DNA of 64,000 bases from Haliclystus octoradiatus (taxonomy: Eukaryota > Cnidaria > Staurozoa > Stauromedusae > Haliclystidae), in the NCBI GenBank assembly GCA_916610825.1, contig OU744448.1, positions 27,240,107 to 27,304,106 of the forward strand, given 5' to 3'. The position numbers and the translations under genes are program-made. The notes beneath the pieces were generated by a model. That model was not told where the DNA came from. It did no database searches and saw nothing but the letters and a program-made list of their open reading frames with translations. Shown here piece after piece: positions 34,701 to 47,500 of this stretch. Numbering within the stretch: the stretch's first letter is position 1; each line of letters opens with the position of its first letter.

Positions 34701-37700
34701 ATTCTGAATTTTAATAGATTGGTTAAAAAGTGTTATTTTCACGTGTAAAAATATGATGTTTTTAAGTGTGAAACAACTTTTTTGAATACGGCTGTTCTTA
34801 GTGGCAGAAAACCCTATAATACCACTGATAATTATACATTAAATAGAGATCGAATGATAGAGGTTTGAACACTTGAAAAATAAATTCATATCTCTACTTG
34901 CCCATGAGTTATTCTATTTATTATATAAAACATTTATTTGAGAGCATGTAGAACTTTGACAAACAACTTTATTAAGAATTTAAAACGCAATGAAGATTAA
35001 CACATGAGCTATATTTAAGCAAGTTCGATGATTCTCTATTCATCTAATTTGAATGTATTCAATCGAATGTATGTATGTATCGAATCATGATCTAATCAAG
35101 TCAAAATCTTGTGAATGGCTTTCCTTTTCTTGGTAATGCAAATGCAAGATCCTCTGTGATTGGTTGAAAGGTGTTCTTTTTACATGGGAAAATATCATAT
35201 TTTTACTTGTGAAATATCAACTTTATCAAGTACGGCTTTTAGAACACCCACTAAAACACTGATGGTTATATAATTAATTGTTTTATTTTTTTGCCGACTT
35301 AACTGACTCTTTTACATTGACAAATTGTAGAATGGATAGTTTCTAAGATGTTCAAGTCAAGTCCAATTGTGTCTTCCTGGAAAAAGGTGCATGTTTTTGG
35401 TCTTATTTGGTATGAAGTCAAATAGTCCGTTACCTTGCATATCTTAACATTCAGATTTACATGCAGCAAAGTCGATACATCAACATTGAATTGATCACTT
35501 TAGTCTTATCAACACATTTGGACTTCAGTCATAACAATTTCAACGGAATTTTAATAAAGCAATTTTGTACAAGCAGAATCCTCTTTCAGTCCTTATGTGG
35601 AAAAATCCATTGAGTTCATTAAACTTTACTAACATTTATGAAGTGTTCATGAACACCTTATAAACTGTTCATGAACCGTTCATAATGACATGTTATTCGT
35701 CATCTTTTTCACAATGAGTCCATGAAAATTGGTTAATTTAGTGTTACATTAACTGTTTTCACAGGAGCCCTGAATCAAATAACTCAATGAAATTGAGTTC
35801 CCTAAAAAATCAGAAGGTCATAGTCTTCTAATACCATAGTGGAATCCAAGTGTCAGATATCGCAATGGACAATCTAGCAAAGCCTTCATGCATGAAAGTC
35901 TTCATGAAAGCATCAAAAACAGACCAGCTTCGAAAAGGCTGTCAAATCTATATAGGTTGTGGCTCGCAACCTTTGTGTGCAGTAACGGCAATGTCGGCCT
36001 ATCTAAATTTGCGAGGAAGCCAATCAGGGCCTCTCTTTCTTCTGAAATCAGGCCAGCAACTCTCAAGGGAGCGTATATCAAGCTGGTTGAGAACAATCTC
36101 CACGCACAGTTTTCGCATCGGAGCAGCGACAGTAGCTGCTAAGAACGGGGTACCTCCTCATTGATCAAAGCATTGGGACGATGGACGAGTAACGCGTACC
36201 TTCTCTATACAATAACAGATCCCAATGAATTGGTCAAGTTGGCCTGGCCTGGCGGTGCTTGGGACTTGTATGGTGGGAATACCAGGTCGACCTGTCATTC
36301 TCCTCCAAGCACCTCGGAGCTTCTGTTTGGTGGTGACAGGTCTGCTGTCTACGGTAGCCTAGCCCTGGTTATGGTCAACTGCCAGCCGTCCCACCAACCA
36401 AGCACCAAAAGCCAAACAATATATTACAATATCAATGATACAGACATAGATTTTAATAAAGCAATTTTGTACAAGCAGAAGCCTCTTTCAGTCCTTATGT
36501 GGAAAAATCCATTGAGTTCATTAAACTTTACTAACATTTATGAAGTGTTCATGAACACCTTATAAACTGTTCATGAACCGTTCATAATGACATGTTATTC
36601 GTCATCTTTTTCACAATGAGTCCATGAAAATTGGTGAATTTAGTATTACATTAACTGTTTTCACAGGAGCCCTGAATCAAATAACTCAATGAAATTGAGT
36701 TCCTTAAAAAATCAGAAGGTCGTATTCTTCTAATACCATAGTGGAATCCTAGAATTTGGAACGCCAGATATTTACGCCAAAATTACGCCACGCCAAGTCA
36801 GCTTTCAAGAATATGCCAAAAAGACCAAATTTAGTTGAAAACTATAGAAAATTATCAAATTTCCACGCAAAAGAAATTAAATTGGCGGATATATCCGGCG
36901 TAACATACATGGATTCCATTATGGTTCTAATAGCCACTAAGCTTGCTCTAATTGCCATATTATATCAGACATTTTTTATAGCTTTACTGATAATTTGTAT
37001 TATTTAGCTTTATCAATTCATACCTTGTATCTTGTTTTATATTTCCAAGTAATTCCAACTGTTTTTAACTTGATATTTGTGAAGTGCAATTGAGCTATTC
37101 ATTGAAAATTGAGTTATAAAAATACAGTACCCAAATATTATTTATTGTGATCACTTGATCAGTCATGATAAAGCTATTAATTGTGAACACTTTGTTTTTA
37201 ACAGAAAATTGGTATCTAGAGTCTAATTAGCTTTTATGATAGAAATCAGATTTTGATACCTGATAAAACACACCCAATGTTTTAACAGGTGGAAGTATCA
37301 GAATTAAGGAATTTGAATCGACTAGAAGTGCACCCACTCTTATGGACAAGGTTGCCACACTAGGGTAGTGTCACAAGGAATTTGTTAATGTATTGAAATT
37401 TATTTCTTATTTTACAGATTCAGTAAATTGCCCGTCTTCTAGATTTTCCAAAGTGTTGCTAGTCATAACATTCAATTTCCCATTCTATAATAATATTGAT
37501 GTCCTCAAAAAGTTGTACAGTGATGTGTTTGGTGGTATATACTTCTGTGGTCCAAAACATGGCGGAGAGAAACATCCTGATGTGCATGAGTTTGAACTTC
37601 GGAATGGTTTTTATGGATATGTTTGTATGGCTCATGCTATTCAGGCCAATCCTAATTTTCAAGGTAAGGTGTTTACTAAATAACAATATTTAGATTTGTT

Positions 37701-38998
37701 TCGGTGTTTTGTTTTGTATATTAAATCACCATTTTGACGAGATTTGTAGAACTTTGTTTCATTGATTTCTAGATGTTCTAGAATGTAAAATGCTTTTTAT
37801 TAGTTTATGATTAAAAGACCATTGTCACCTATCGCCTATCGGTATTCAATGAATGATTACAAGTGCCTCTTTGTTATGATTTATGTTTCCAAAACCATCA
37901 ATGCCAATGTCAGAATAAGCTTTAAATTTCAATAATAATTGAGATATAAATAGGCCTAACTACATAAATTCCTTTTCTTTGTATATAAATAACCAACTGG
38001 AATTATTCTTGTAAACATTGACATTTTCAAAATACAAGTACATGCTGTAATATTACTTTCTTGAATTTTTAGAAAGTTTGTATAAGATAGGCCTACATAT
38101 ATCGAACCAAGAATGAGCAGGGTGTATCACACAGTCCATAAAATTTCAAACGACTTGGTCTGTGACACCTAGGCAGATTGCAAAGCCTCTTTTCATTAAC
38201 TTTTTATCAACTGTTAATAATCTGTGAATGAAGGTTATATTATGGACTGTCTAGTTCATGAATTGTACACAAACTATTTTACACACGTTTATGAACTGTG
38301 TTTTCAAGAATCCTAACTATATTTCATTATTTTGATGTTCGTTCATAGGTTACCTTTACACGAATGATGACATCATTATTAATTGGTGGAATTTTTTACA
38401 GTATGATTTAAATAGAGTTTGGCAAGGACCATCAATTGTTGACTTTAGTCAAGATGCATATGTTAAGGAACACAATGTTTGGATGTGGTGGGATTCAGAT
38501 ATGGGATTGAAATCATGTCAGCATGTTTATGAAAAAATTGTAAATCTTGCTATGAAGAATAATAGAACTGGCGTATATAAAACAGTCTTAGATAATTATA
38601 TCCACAATGGTGAAGGTAGACCTCGATGCGGTAAAGGCTGGTCAGATTTGTTTTATATTCCTGGTAAATTAGCACCGCTAGCATATGAATTGATTACATT
38701 GTGTTACAGAGAAAAGTTATTTTTAGAAATTGCAGTTACAAATATTATACGTATGTTATCAAAAATGGATAATGTTGAGATTTTGAATGGATTATTTTTA
38801 CCAGATGTTGGAGTTACTGATTCAAGTAATGCTGAGGCATTCTGGACACATTACAACACAGAATTAACATTTGTTCATCCATTTAAGTTAAATGCAGGTA
38901 ACTCTAAAAAAATTAATGGTGCTATTATTAAGGTACTTGTACGACTAGGACAATCAGAATTAAAAAAGAAATGCTTAACTAACATAATTCTTACTTAA
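31789..38998 (+). CDS. Gene C: STELLO-like (DUF288-like) type II membrane glycosyltransferase, 3 exons
   Basis: Exons 31789-31972, 37418-37663 and 38349-38998, joined at phase 1 with consensus donors (GTAAGA, GTAAGG) and acceptors, give 359 residues ending in TAA. I chose the ATG of MEERNSSYMPNK because the frame upstream offers only TTG. Residues about 15-33 form the signal anchor. Exon 2 has LLVITFNFPFY and YFCGPKH. Exon 3 opens YLYTNDDIIINWWNF with N-D-D at about 149-151, then GRPRCGKGWSDLFYIPGK, LFLEIAVTNI and FVHPFKLNAG. It is colinear with gene A throughout exons 2 and 3, but its exon 1 is unrelated in sequence to the MAKKITLL type. The role is inferred: a Golgi glycosyltransferase of unknown substrate. 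Intron 1 (5.4 kb) is full of repeats. Confidence 0.8.
32394..32710. mobile_element. MITE with GGCAGGTCCACTAAAA ends
   Basis: The left end GGCAGGTCCACTAAAAATTT and the right end AAATTTTAGTGGACCTGCC are inverted copies 317 bp apart. There is no coding capacity, and no clear target duplication. It sits in intron 1 of gene C. Confidence 0.7.
32711..34665. other. Intron 1 of gene C, unassigned
   Basis: Holds recurring GAATCCGATC/CGATCCGACC words near 32830-32910 and 33750-33775, and an ATTCACATCCCTA-like hAT end near 33620 whose partner I could not find. The frame 33906-34118 (70 codons) has no recognised domain and no splice context. Confidence 0.4.
34670..35285. repeat. Two copies of a dispersed repeat, also at 55.4-55.7 kb
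   Basis: The unit contains TTTTCACGTGTAAAAATATG, a stretch like ...ACGGCT.TT..AGTGGC..AA.ACCC..., ACCACTGATAATTATA and TTTGAACACTTGAAAAATAA. It appears at about 34725-34930 and about 35150-35280, and in the same order near 55365-55725. It is non-coding and probably a non-autonomous DNA transposon. Confidence 0.55.
35548..36749 (+). mobile_element. Tyrosine-recombinase element fragment between 300-bp direct repeats, broken
   Basis: Two 300-bp direct repeats (35548-35847 and 36450-36749) differ at about six positions. The roughly 600 bp between them code part of a tyrosine recombinase of the type carried by DIRS/Ngaro-like retroelements and Cryptons (HSFRIGAATVAA, then a downstream LGRW...AYLLY block). 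No reverse transcriptase was seen. The piece is broken and small, and the low repeat divergence suggests a fairly recent duplication or insertion. Direct repeats around such a gene recall the split direct repeats of Ngaro-type elements, but a plain tandem duplication is possible. The repeat itself carries a GTTCATGAAC-type segment. Confidence 0.6.
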
Positions 38999-38999
38999 C

Positions 39000-40130
39000 A
39001 GAAAATACTATGAATTATAAATTATTAATTTATTGATAATAATGGTTTCATAGAAATATGAACCGTGTGATAAGTTCAAAACTTCATATATGTTGAAGAT
39101 GGTCTGTTTCTCATAAGCGTTTTTATGAACCTTGAATTGTCTGTGAATTGCGTTTCACAAGGGTGTAAGACTTACCATAAACCACTGCCAGGCACTGACA
39201 TTAAGCACTATATGTTATCTACGTTTATGTAAAAATACATTTTATCAATGAAGAATTTAGACTTAATAGCTAGTGATTGTATTATGGGTAATTCTATGTT
39301 ACTCAAGTAAATTAATAAATATTATTTATATAGAATATTATGTATTGAATTTAATTAATTTTTCTTTAAAATGGTTTCATTATAATCTATTTCTAGGATC
39401 AACACTTGATGTAAAATTTTATATCACACATACCGGTATACAATATACATATATGATGTTATTGGATAATAATGTAGGGGATTTGACTAATAAAATTCAT
39501 AAACAAACGTTATTTATCTATATTATTTAGATTACCTCCTCATCTCTACTACTTTATAAAAATGACCTGTAAAGGTTTGTACAACTCAAAACTGTGTGAA
39601 AATATCCAGAACATTATACATCATTCGAAAGCTCTCTTCCGAGGTTTGAACATAGGGTACAGTACATTTAATCTTGAAACTTAACTGAATTCCGTGTAAA
39701 ATCCAAAAATCCAGTTTGCCGTAAAATATCAAAGCCGCCGTCATTCAGAGAGCAGAGACATGTCGGGGTAATAACCCGTGAATATGATCAAGTATTTTGA
39801 AATCTTGAACACAACAAAAAACAATAAATTGGGATGAAGATGACGAAAACTACTTTTTACTTTGGTGATTATTTATGTTTAAGATATTTAATTCTCGGAT
39901 AAATTTTACGTGTCCAAATGTTAACAACATGCCCAATTTATAGATGATTAAAATTTCTTAAATGTCTCAATAGCTTCTGGATAGGTGCTTTGACATTTTA
40001 TCAAATTGACCAGTCACTCACAAATTACCCAGTTTGTCTCTCTTTTGAGTCCGTTATATTTCACGCGCCATTTATTTACTTCAAGCTTTTTCTGAAAAAA
40101 GATTCATGTGTAGATTCTCTAGTACCAACA
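39000..40130. other. Intergenic spacer downstream of gene C
   Basis: The 3' flank of gene C, then AT-rich sequence. The short frame at 39273-39530 has no domain. Nothing else is recognised. Confidence 0.4.
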
Positions 40131-40139
40131 CATAACATT

Positions 40140-40351
40140 GAGGCCCTCCCAGGGGGTTTGGGGAACAAGGGAACATGTCATCTTATTTATTGGGAACAAG
40201 GGAACATCTGTATATTTTTATGAACTCTTAATATGACTTAATATGTTTTTAGCATTTATAGGGAACTTTTTGAAATACTATTAAGGAACAAGGGATATTT
40301 GATATTTAATTTCGAGGAACAAGGGAATAAGCACCCCCCTGGGAGGGCCTC
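40140..40351. mobile_element. MITE with GAGGCCCTCCCAGGGGG ends
   Basis: Terminal inverted repeats GAGGCCCTCCCAGGGGG / CCCCCTGGGAGGGCCTC, 212 bp overall. AACATT is on both sides (40134-40139 and 40352-40357), and the next two bases GA could lengthen the duplication to 8. Inside, GGGAACAAGGGAACAT-like words repeat. It is non-coding. The superfamily is not decided. Confidence 0.75.
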
Positions 40352-41024
40352 AACATTGAAGAATATATGGACAGTTGACATCCGCCGCACTATTTTACTG
40401 TTTTGTGTTGATTTTCTTTTGCTACTTGTGCCAGACTGAATCCCCTGCGAAGAAAGTATTGAGTCAATGGCCTGTTGATAATCATTCAATTGAGGCCATT
40501 GCAATGAAATGATGTAAGCAACACATTGTCTCCCTTGAATTGTGCTAGTATAGATTAGCATCAAGTAAAGTGTTCAACGACTGCCCCATGCCCATATTTG
40601 TGATATTGATTCAAACAGAAACTAGCATGAAATCGATCATATATTAAACAATTTACAGTTATTCCAAGTATCATTTACTTAAAAACTTTTGGTCTTTGTG
40701 ATAGTGCAAAGTACATACAACACAACATAGTTTGATACAATTAGTCACCTTACTTACAGCAAAGTCTTCAATATACAGAGCTTTGTCTAGCACGATGTTC
40801 AACTGTGATTATTCTTATGATCCATTTAACATGTACTCAATGCTACTACTTTTAAATTAGTAAATCGAGTGCACCTTACAAAACAATTGTTTATAAATGC
40901 AAATTATCAATATTTGCTTCCATGTAATTTTTCCTCCGTCTTCAGTGTTGAATTGGATGACTGGATGAATTGATAAACGTTGTACAATTTGCATTAAATC
41001 ATAGTCATACTTGAAATAAAAATA

Positions 41025-41225
41025 TTATTTTTCCATTGTATCTATTCCAGCATGATCTAGTAAACTCATCATAGCTATTTCGACATTACCAAACGAATTT
41101 ATTGTTGTTGACATCTTACCAATGATAGAAGTTTCGCAAGTTTTAGTAGCTTCTGCCAAATTTTCGCAACTATCTTCGATTCGATCTAACGCACTTTGAA
41201 TATTTCTCTGTCGTAACGATTCCAT
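41025..41225 (-). CDS. Small 66-residue helical protein, function unknown
   Basis: ATG at 41225, stop at 41025. The product (starts MESLRQRNIQSALDRIEDSC) is predicted mostly helical with heptad-like spacing (ALDRIEDSCENLAEATKTC, then VEIAMMSLLDHAG). That pattern resembles small subunits of coiled-coil complexes, but I do not recognise a family. Its start codon lies 308 bp from that of CCDC170 in head-to-head orientation, so they may share a bidirectional promoter. It may be a single-exon gene or one exon of a larger one. Chance is possible. Confidence 0.4.
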   Translation of the reverse strand: MESLRQRNIQSALDRIEDSCENLAEATKTCETSIIGKMSTTINSFGNVEIAMMSLLDHAGIDTMEK

Positions 41226-41533
41226 TGTGCTATTTAATGTTGCAAAATATTATTTTCTTCAATCGAATAATTCTTGAATTTAGAAAGCTGCTGTAAAAAA
41301 GTTGACAACCCTCATTGATAAAATAATTTACAAACAATTTATTTGAGAATTGCGAACTCAAACAACTGTTTCCATGACAACTTCATGAAGAAGAGACTTA
41401 TCAAAACGAGGGTTAGTAGCATAGCAACCTTCACCTGTTGGAAACCAAAAATATTTAATAACACGATGGAAAAAACCATTGCAAAGCACGATTGATCATA
41501 CAAGTTATAAATTACAGTACATGTAAAAAAAAC

Positions 41534-44500
41534 ATGTCGTCGCAAACTTATAGAAAAGATGATACATTTCCTACTTTGAAACATAACGGATTAATTACTG
41601 ATAACAATTCAAAGAAGATCTCATTTCTTGAGAATGTTGAATATGAGTTGGAGAATAGTACAGATGAGCCAAATTACATGCCCAATACTTTATTCAAACG
41701 TCCACTCTCTGTACAGAGTGTAACAAGTTCTGAAGCTTCGTTTGACCATGCAAGAATTCAACGGCATAATGAACGGGTAAGAGATAATATTTATGTGAAC
41801 TTTATTGCAAATTATCATGTTTTTAGTCATTTTGAAAGTAAGTATTTAATTGATCAAGAGTCATTTATAAATATTTCTCATCAAAATTCTACTCATTTAA
41901 TAAACTATTTTTGCTTAATTGATAAATTGAAATTGTGAATTACGCTATACTATAATTTAAAATGATTGATTGAGCGATCGACTTTACCGTGAAAAATTGC
42001 GATACCGATTAGATTTTCCTGCAATTTTATGGATCATAGCGGTTTTTAAAAATTAAAATTTTATCCTCGGTAGTCCTCGCTATATGAACTCTCTGTATGT
42101 TTATGAAATATCTTGACTCAATTTTTTCATTGTAATGTTTGATATTTTTGTATGTGCGTATTAATTCCAAATCATATTCTATTGTGAAAATGACGACACA
42201 CTATCCAAAAAGAGATTCTCGGATTGGAGGTATATTTCAAATTGAGGCTTATATATGCTGTGTTTATCTTCAGCCATTTGGGGAGTATGGTACACAACAT
42301 AATAATTCAAACAGACACAGTTATCATCCATCGACTGAGAATTCATTCACACATCATCAAAGGTAAAAAAAAACAATTGTTCTATTCTCTACTCAATCTA
42401 GGTAACCTGCTAGGAGGGGAGATTGTTTGGAAATAATATATATAGGCTATACTGTGAATCAAAGGTGAACAGAGTCAGAATTTTCAGACTCCGAATCCGA
42501 AAAAAGTTCTTATAGAAGCGTCTGACTCCAACTCTTCCAAGTCCGGCTTTGAAAATGTATGTTAAGAAAAATAGACTCCGGCTCCAAAATATTTCAGACA
42601 CACTCCTGAAAAAATTCCGAAAACGGATTAATTTATCAACCCAACATTAAGCAAACATAGAAAATACAAAATAAATTAACATCAACTGAAATATGTAGCC
42701 ATTCCAACCTTTATGTAGAAATATCCAGACAATTTTCAATTTGCAATGTTCATTAAGAAGATACCAGGAGTGCATCTAGACTCCGGCTCCGACTCCTGCT
42801 CCTGTCTGGAAAAAATTCAGTCCATTCCGGCTCTTGTTGAAATGCAGGATACTCATGCCGGAGTCGGAGCTTGACTCTGGCTCCTGTACACCTCTGCTGT
42901 GAATGTCTATATGTAGTGACAGTCATTAGAAGACAAGTTTATGCCATTGAAATTAGATGGCTAATTACTTGTCCACCACTCTCAGCTTGTGTGACTCGTG
43001 CGAACAAAACATGAGCTGCCCAATTTCTCCAACTCACCGACTAGCTTAATTTAATTTAGATTTTCTTGCTTGATATGACAAACATTTCATGGTTTTCCAC
43101 TTAATATTTGGTTTGAAGCACAGTTTTTTCCATCTTCGATTAATGTCAACTAACGTGAACATAGCAATAGGAGAATCCCAGTGAGAATCACCTTGTTAAT
43201 CGTACATAATTATATGACATCAGTCTGATTCTGATACAAGGCTTGGACAGAGAAACCAAGCAATTCACACAGACCCTATTCTTTCGTGAATAAATGTGGT
43301 CTGTGACGCAGGCTTAGCGCATCAATTGTGCAAGCTAACATGCCACTGAACCATCCCTCTAGAAAGTGATTAACAAATGCAACCACCAATGTGATTGATA
43401 AATGTAGCCTTAAGGACCTCCGATTGAGTAAGAATAAGCCGTAAAAAAATCGATGTATTACATGAAGACTGACGGTCTAAAGCCATGACGCTGATCTCTG
43501 GAGTGCAGAGATCCAATTTCAATCACAAGTTGGGAAATTACTAGTGGCATATTTCTTTTTCCAATTGTACCCTACAAAAAACAGTCCTGGAGTTCATGAA
43601 CATTAAATATCCCCAAATTTTCATGAACTGTCCATGAAGGTTCATGAACTGTTCATGAACAGCTCATGAGAATTGTGGTCATTTAATGTGCATGAACTCC
43701 TGAACTGTTTTAGGCATGGGTCTCCCTGTAGAAACAGTTTGTGGACTGTTGGTGAACACCTTATACACAGTTCATGAACTTTGAATTGCCTGGTTGTCAT
43801 TTAGTTTTTAATATGAAAGTGTCTTGGATCATTCAGGAAGAGTTCATAAAAGACCATTCAACATCCAAAACTTGTTCATCCAGAGCATGATTTGGTTACA
43901 GCCATGTCTCTAAATCTCTCCAGTTGAATTCCTTTAACAAAAACCACATTTACCTAGTATCCAATCATCTGGCTAGGGAAGTTGTTGTTGTTTCTCAAAT
44001 TCTCCTTGAAAAGATTAAAATGCAGGTTTCCCCCTATGAAAATTGTTGGTGAAAAAGTCATACTAGACCATTTAACGTTCATGAACTGTTCATGGATTGT
44101 TTATAAGATGCTTACACTGCTTATGAAGAGTTCATGATTGTTCTTAAAGCTTATGAACATTCATGAACAGTTCAGGAGGTTCATAAATAGTATAGTAATG
44201 TTCTCAACAATCTTTTGCAAAGGATTGGGGCGTACGATATCTCTATGTGACAAAATTTTTCATAGTTTCAAGCATTGTCATATTACCAGAATTGGCTTAT
44301 TGTCTTTCTCCTATTATATCTAGAAATGATGGATGGACAAATCAGAATTCAAATGGACTCCTTTTCAACTCATTCAATGGAAATGGCCTTAAGGTGATTA
44401 ATTGGCATTGCATCATGACATAAGCGTAAACACATTATGTCCTTCATTTGCAAACATATACTAGCATCCAATGAACTCGTAATATTAGTCATAATACATT

Positions 44501-47500
44501 CTGAGTTCATTTCTATAGATTAAAACAATAAGCTTTCCTCCACCAGTGGACTACATTCCCAAAAGTTCAAGCTATAATAAGACAAAATTGCAAACAAATA
44601 TTCAAACGTTAGCCTACAACTGTAAACGTTGTGGTTGAGCAAGATCTTAACAAGGGTAACGTTTTTATCACCTCCTCTAAGCCCTATTGAATACAATCCA
44701 CAAAACACATTGAATGCCTGCAAATGAGTCAGTTTATGCAGGAAAATGTTGCCATTTCCTAATTCGTTCTCAACAGCTTGAATGCCTTCATTTGCTGTTC
44801 ATTTATATGTGCTCTGCCCAATGTCAATTCCATCCTGAGAAAATGATATATTTATGTGTCTTTAAAATCTTTGTGTGAGGAGCTGAATCGTCTGGACGCC
44901 CCTGCTAGACAGTTCATGAATTCATGAACAGCTCATGAACAGTTCATGAACTAATTCATAAAAATTAAATGATCCAATTTTCATCAATTTTCTCTCGAAT
45001 TTTTTACAAGCTGTTCATGAAGTTCATGAAGTTTTGTGAAAATTTGGTCATTTAGCGTCTATGAACTGTTTTACAGGGAAGCTTTTGCCTAACAAATGAC
45101 ATACTTATCTATATCGTTCTTTGGAATGCCTGATACTTAATCAACATATCATCATCTGAAATGAATACAGCAGTCACACCTCGTCTGTCATAATTAATGG
45201 TATCTCGTAACTCCCACCATTCAAATACACAACTGATAACTAAAATGTTACTTAAGGCTATCAATCACAATTTGGACCAATAAGCTATGAGGATCATCTT
45301 AATTTATATCTTTCAGAATTCTGGTCATTTTAATGAGGTCAATAGTAACGGACCGTATATCAATAGAGACGATTCGTATAACTCTTCTAAAGTTAATCGA
45401 AATGTCTCTAGAGATAAGGTAAGCAGCTAATTAATGTACTTTGGGGGTTTCATTTGATCAACTTACTGCAAGGCAATGTAAATCGTTCATCTAATCGTAT
45501 TCCTGATCAATGCAATTGTTTTTGGAGTATAGTAGCAATGCTACTCTCTTTAAATGATGCCTTGGTGTATGGCTAGGAGGTTGGACCTCCCGCAGGGTCT
45601 TAGGTTCAATTCCTATCAGAAACACTATTTGTTGACATCAGGAAGGTCATCCACCCATTAAGCTCACACATGCTTCAAAAAATTAACAACTTCTGCTGCG
45701 AAAATAGTTCAAGAATTCATGAACGTTAAATTTCCCCAAGTTCTCATGAGCTGTTCATGAACTCCTGAACTTTTTTTGCCAGGGCAATTCATGAAACTTA
45801 TGGCCATTTAACATTCATGAACTGATATAACGTTCATAACCTTCAGGAGTTTCTCATGTGAAGATATTGAGTTCATGAACATTAAATGGCTAATTTTCAT
45901 CAACTTTTTAATGGACTTTTCATGAACTGGCCCCTGTGAAACAAATTTCTTGGACAGGTTTATAATAAAATTTAGACATCTCAAGCTCATGAACAGTTTG
46001 TTGAAAGTGAAAACTAGGCCATTTAATCTTCATGAAGTGTTTTCACATAGGAATAAACAAAATTTTCCTGATCATGGATCCATAATTAATATGTATTCGT
46101 ACATCCAACATTTTCAAGCGTAGGATATCCTGTTATTTGTATTTCTTTCACAGGAAATACATTATCGAGAACTATCGGAAAAACTGAGTGTGGACTTGGC
46201 TGAGTGTAATGAAACAAAAACATCACTTCAAGAAGAGGTGATACTAAAATATTGTTATCAATGTTAAATTTATTAATAATTTAGATATCATTGTCAACAT
46301 TTTGTTCATATGATCAGTTGTTGACGTATTTGACCTAAGCTGCAGAGAACAATAAACACCGTTGGGAAACCTAGTTTTGTTCATGATTCATTAGTCTATG
46401 AAGTTCAGGAATTATTTTTATAAAGTGTTCCAGGAACATTTCATAATGATGTATGTTAATTACTAAGCGCCATTGAGTTTCATATTGTGTTCCACATGGA
46501 AAGGGCTGCGCATCAGTTAATTTTTTTAAATAAAGACTGACAACAATTTGAAAACCACAAAATATATATTGTCAATTGCATATATTTTTGAGTCAATGTT
46601 GTGTCAGATGCTCAATCAATCTCTTAAATAATTCTGTCTGATTGAATAGTTACACAAACAACAAGAGAAATGTGATGGATATCAACAACAACTTTCATCT
46701 GCACAGGTAATTTAATACAGCATAGGCTACAGTGAACTGCTTAATACCATTGTGGATGTGTGTTTGTTTATTAAATTCAAAAATAATAAATTTAACAATA
46801 AGTTTTTACTTACTCAAGAATGAGAATAACAGTGATAGGCTATAATTTTTAAGTGTTTATCAACCCCTGATCTGTTCATGAAAACTTTTACACAGTGCAT
46901 GAACAGTTCTGTTATGGACTGTTGTTTGCAACAGAATGGACAATAATCAAATAAAAATATGCTTTCACAATCCAGCCACAAAATAACACACAAGTATGTA
47001 ATTGTGTATTTCTGTTTATGATTCATGGTCATCATAGGCTGTGTGATTTACTAAATATGTATCCACAACCCCCTCCCCTTTGATTTTTACTGACACACCG
47101 CTTGTCCATGATCTATTCATTTACTGTTCATAGAGCTCAGCGAGTTTGTAGCAGGAAACATGAGCTCGCCAACTAATTTTCACAAATAAATTTTTTACTC
47201 ATAGACTAATTTAGTCATTTTTCAATGTGTGATGTATGTTTTATTCAGAATTTAGATGATTATGAATTATGTTATATAACAATCTAATCTATTTAGTCAT
47301 CCAGATTATACTAAAAACATTTCATCATTCAGTCCATCCGCAATTGTTTCAAAATTAAAACATTCTTAAAATATTGCAATATTGACAATTTTAGTCTTCT
47401 TCAAAGTCCTGTCGTCTGGAACTTGCCCGTCAAAATGCCTACATACAGTCATTTGAGGATCGTATTAAAGATGCAGAAGAGTTGATATCAGCTAAAGAGA

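Noticed and set aside
36161-36565. Separate gene after the recombinase fragment
   Set aside because: Its start continues the recombinase region and the rest runs into the 300-bp direct repeat. It is treated as part of the broken element.
45559-45632. Possible tRNA gene
   Set aside because: A and B boxes are present, but no stable acceptor stem or anticodon loop can be drawn and SINE body sequence follows. Called a SINE instead.
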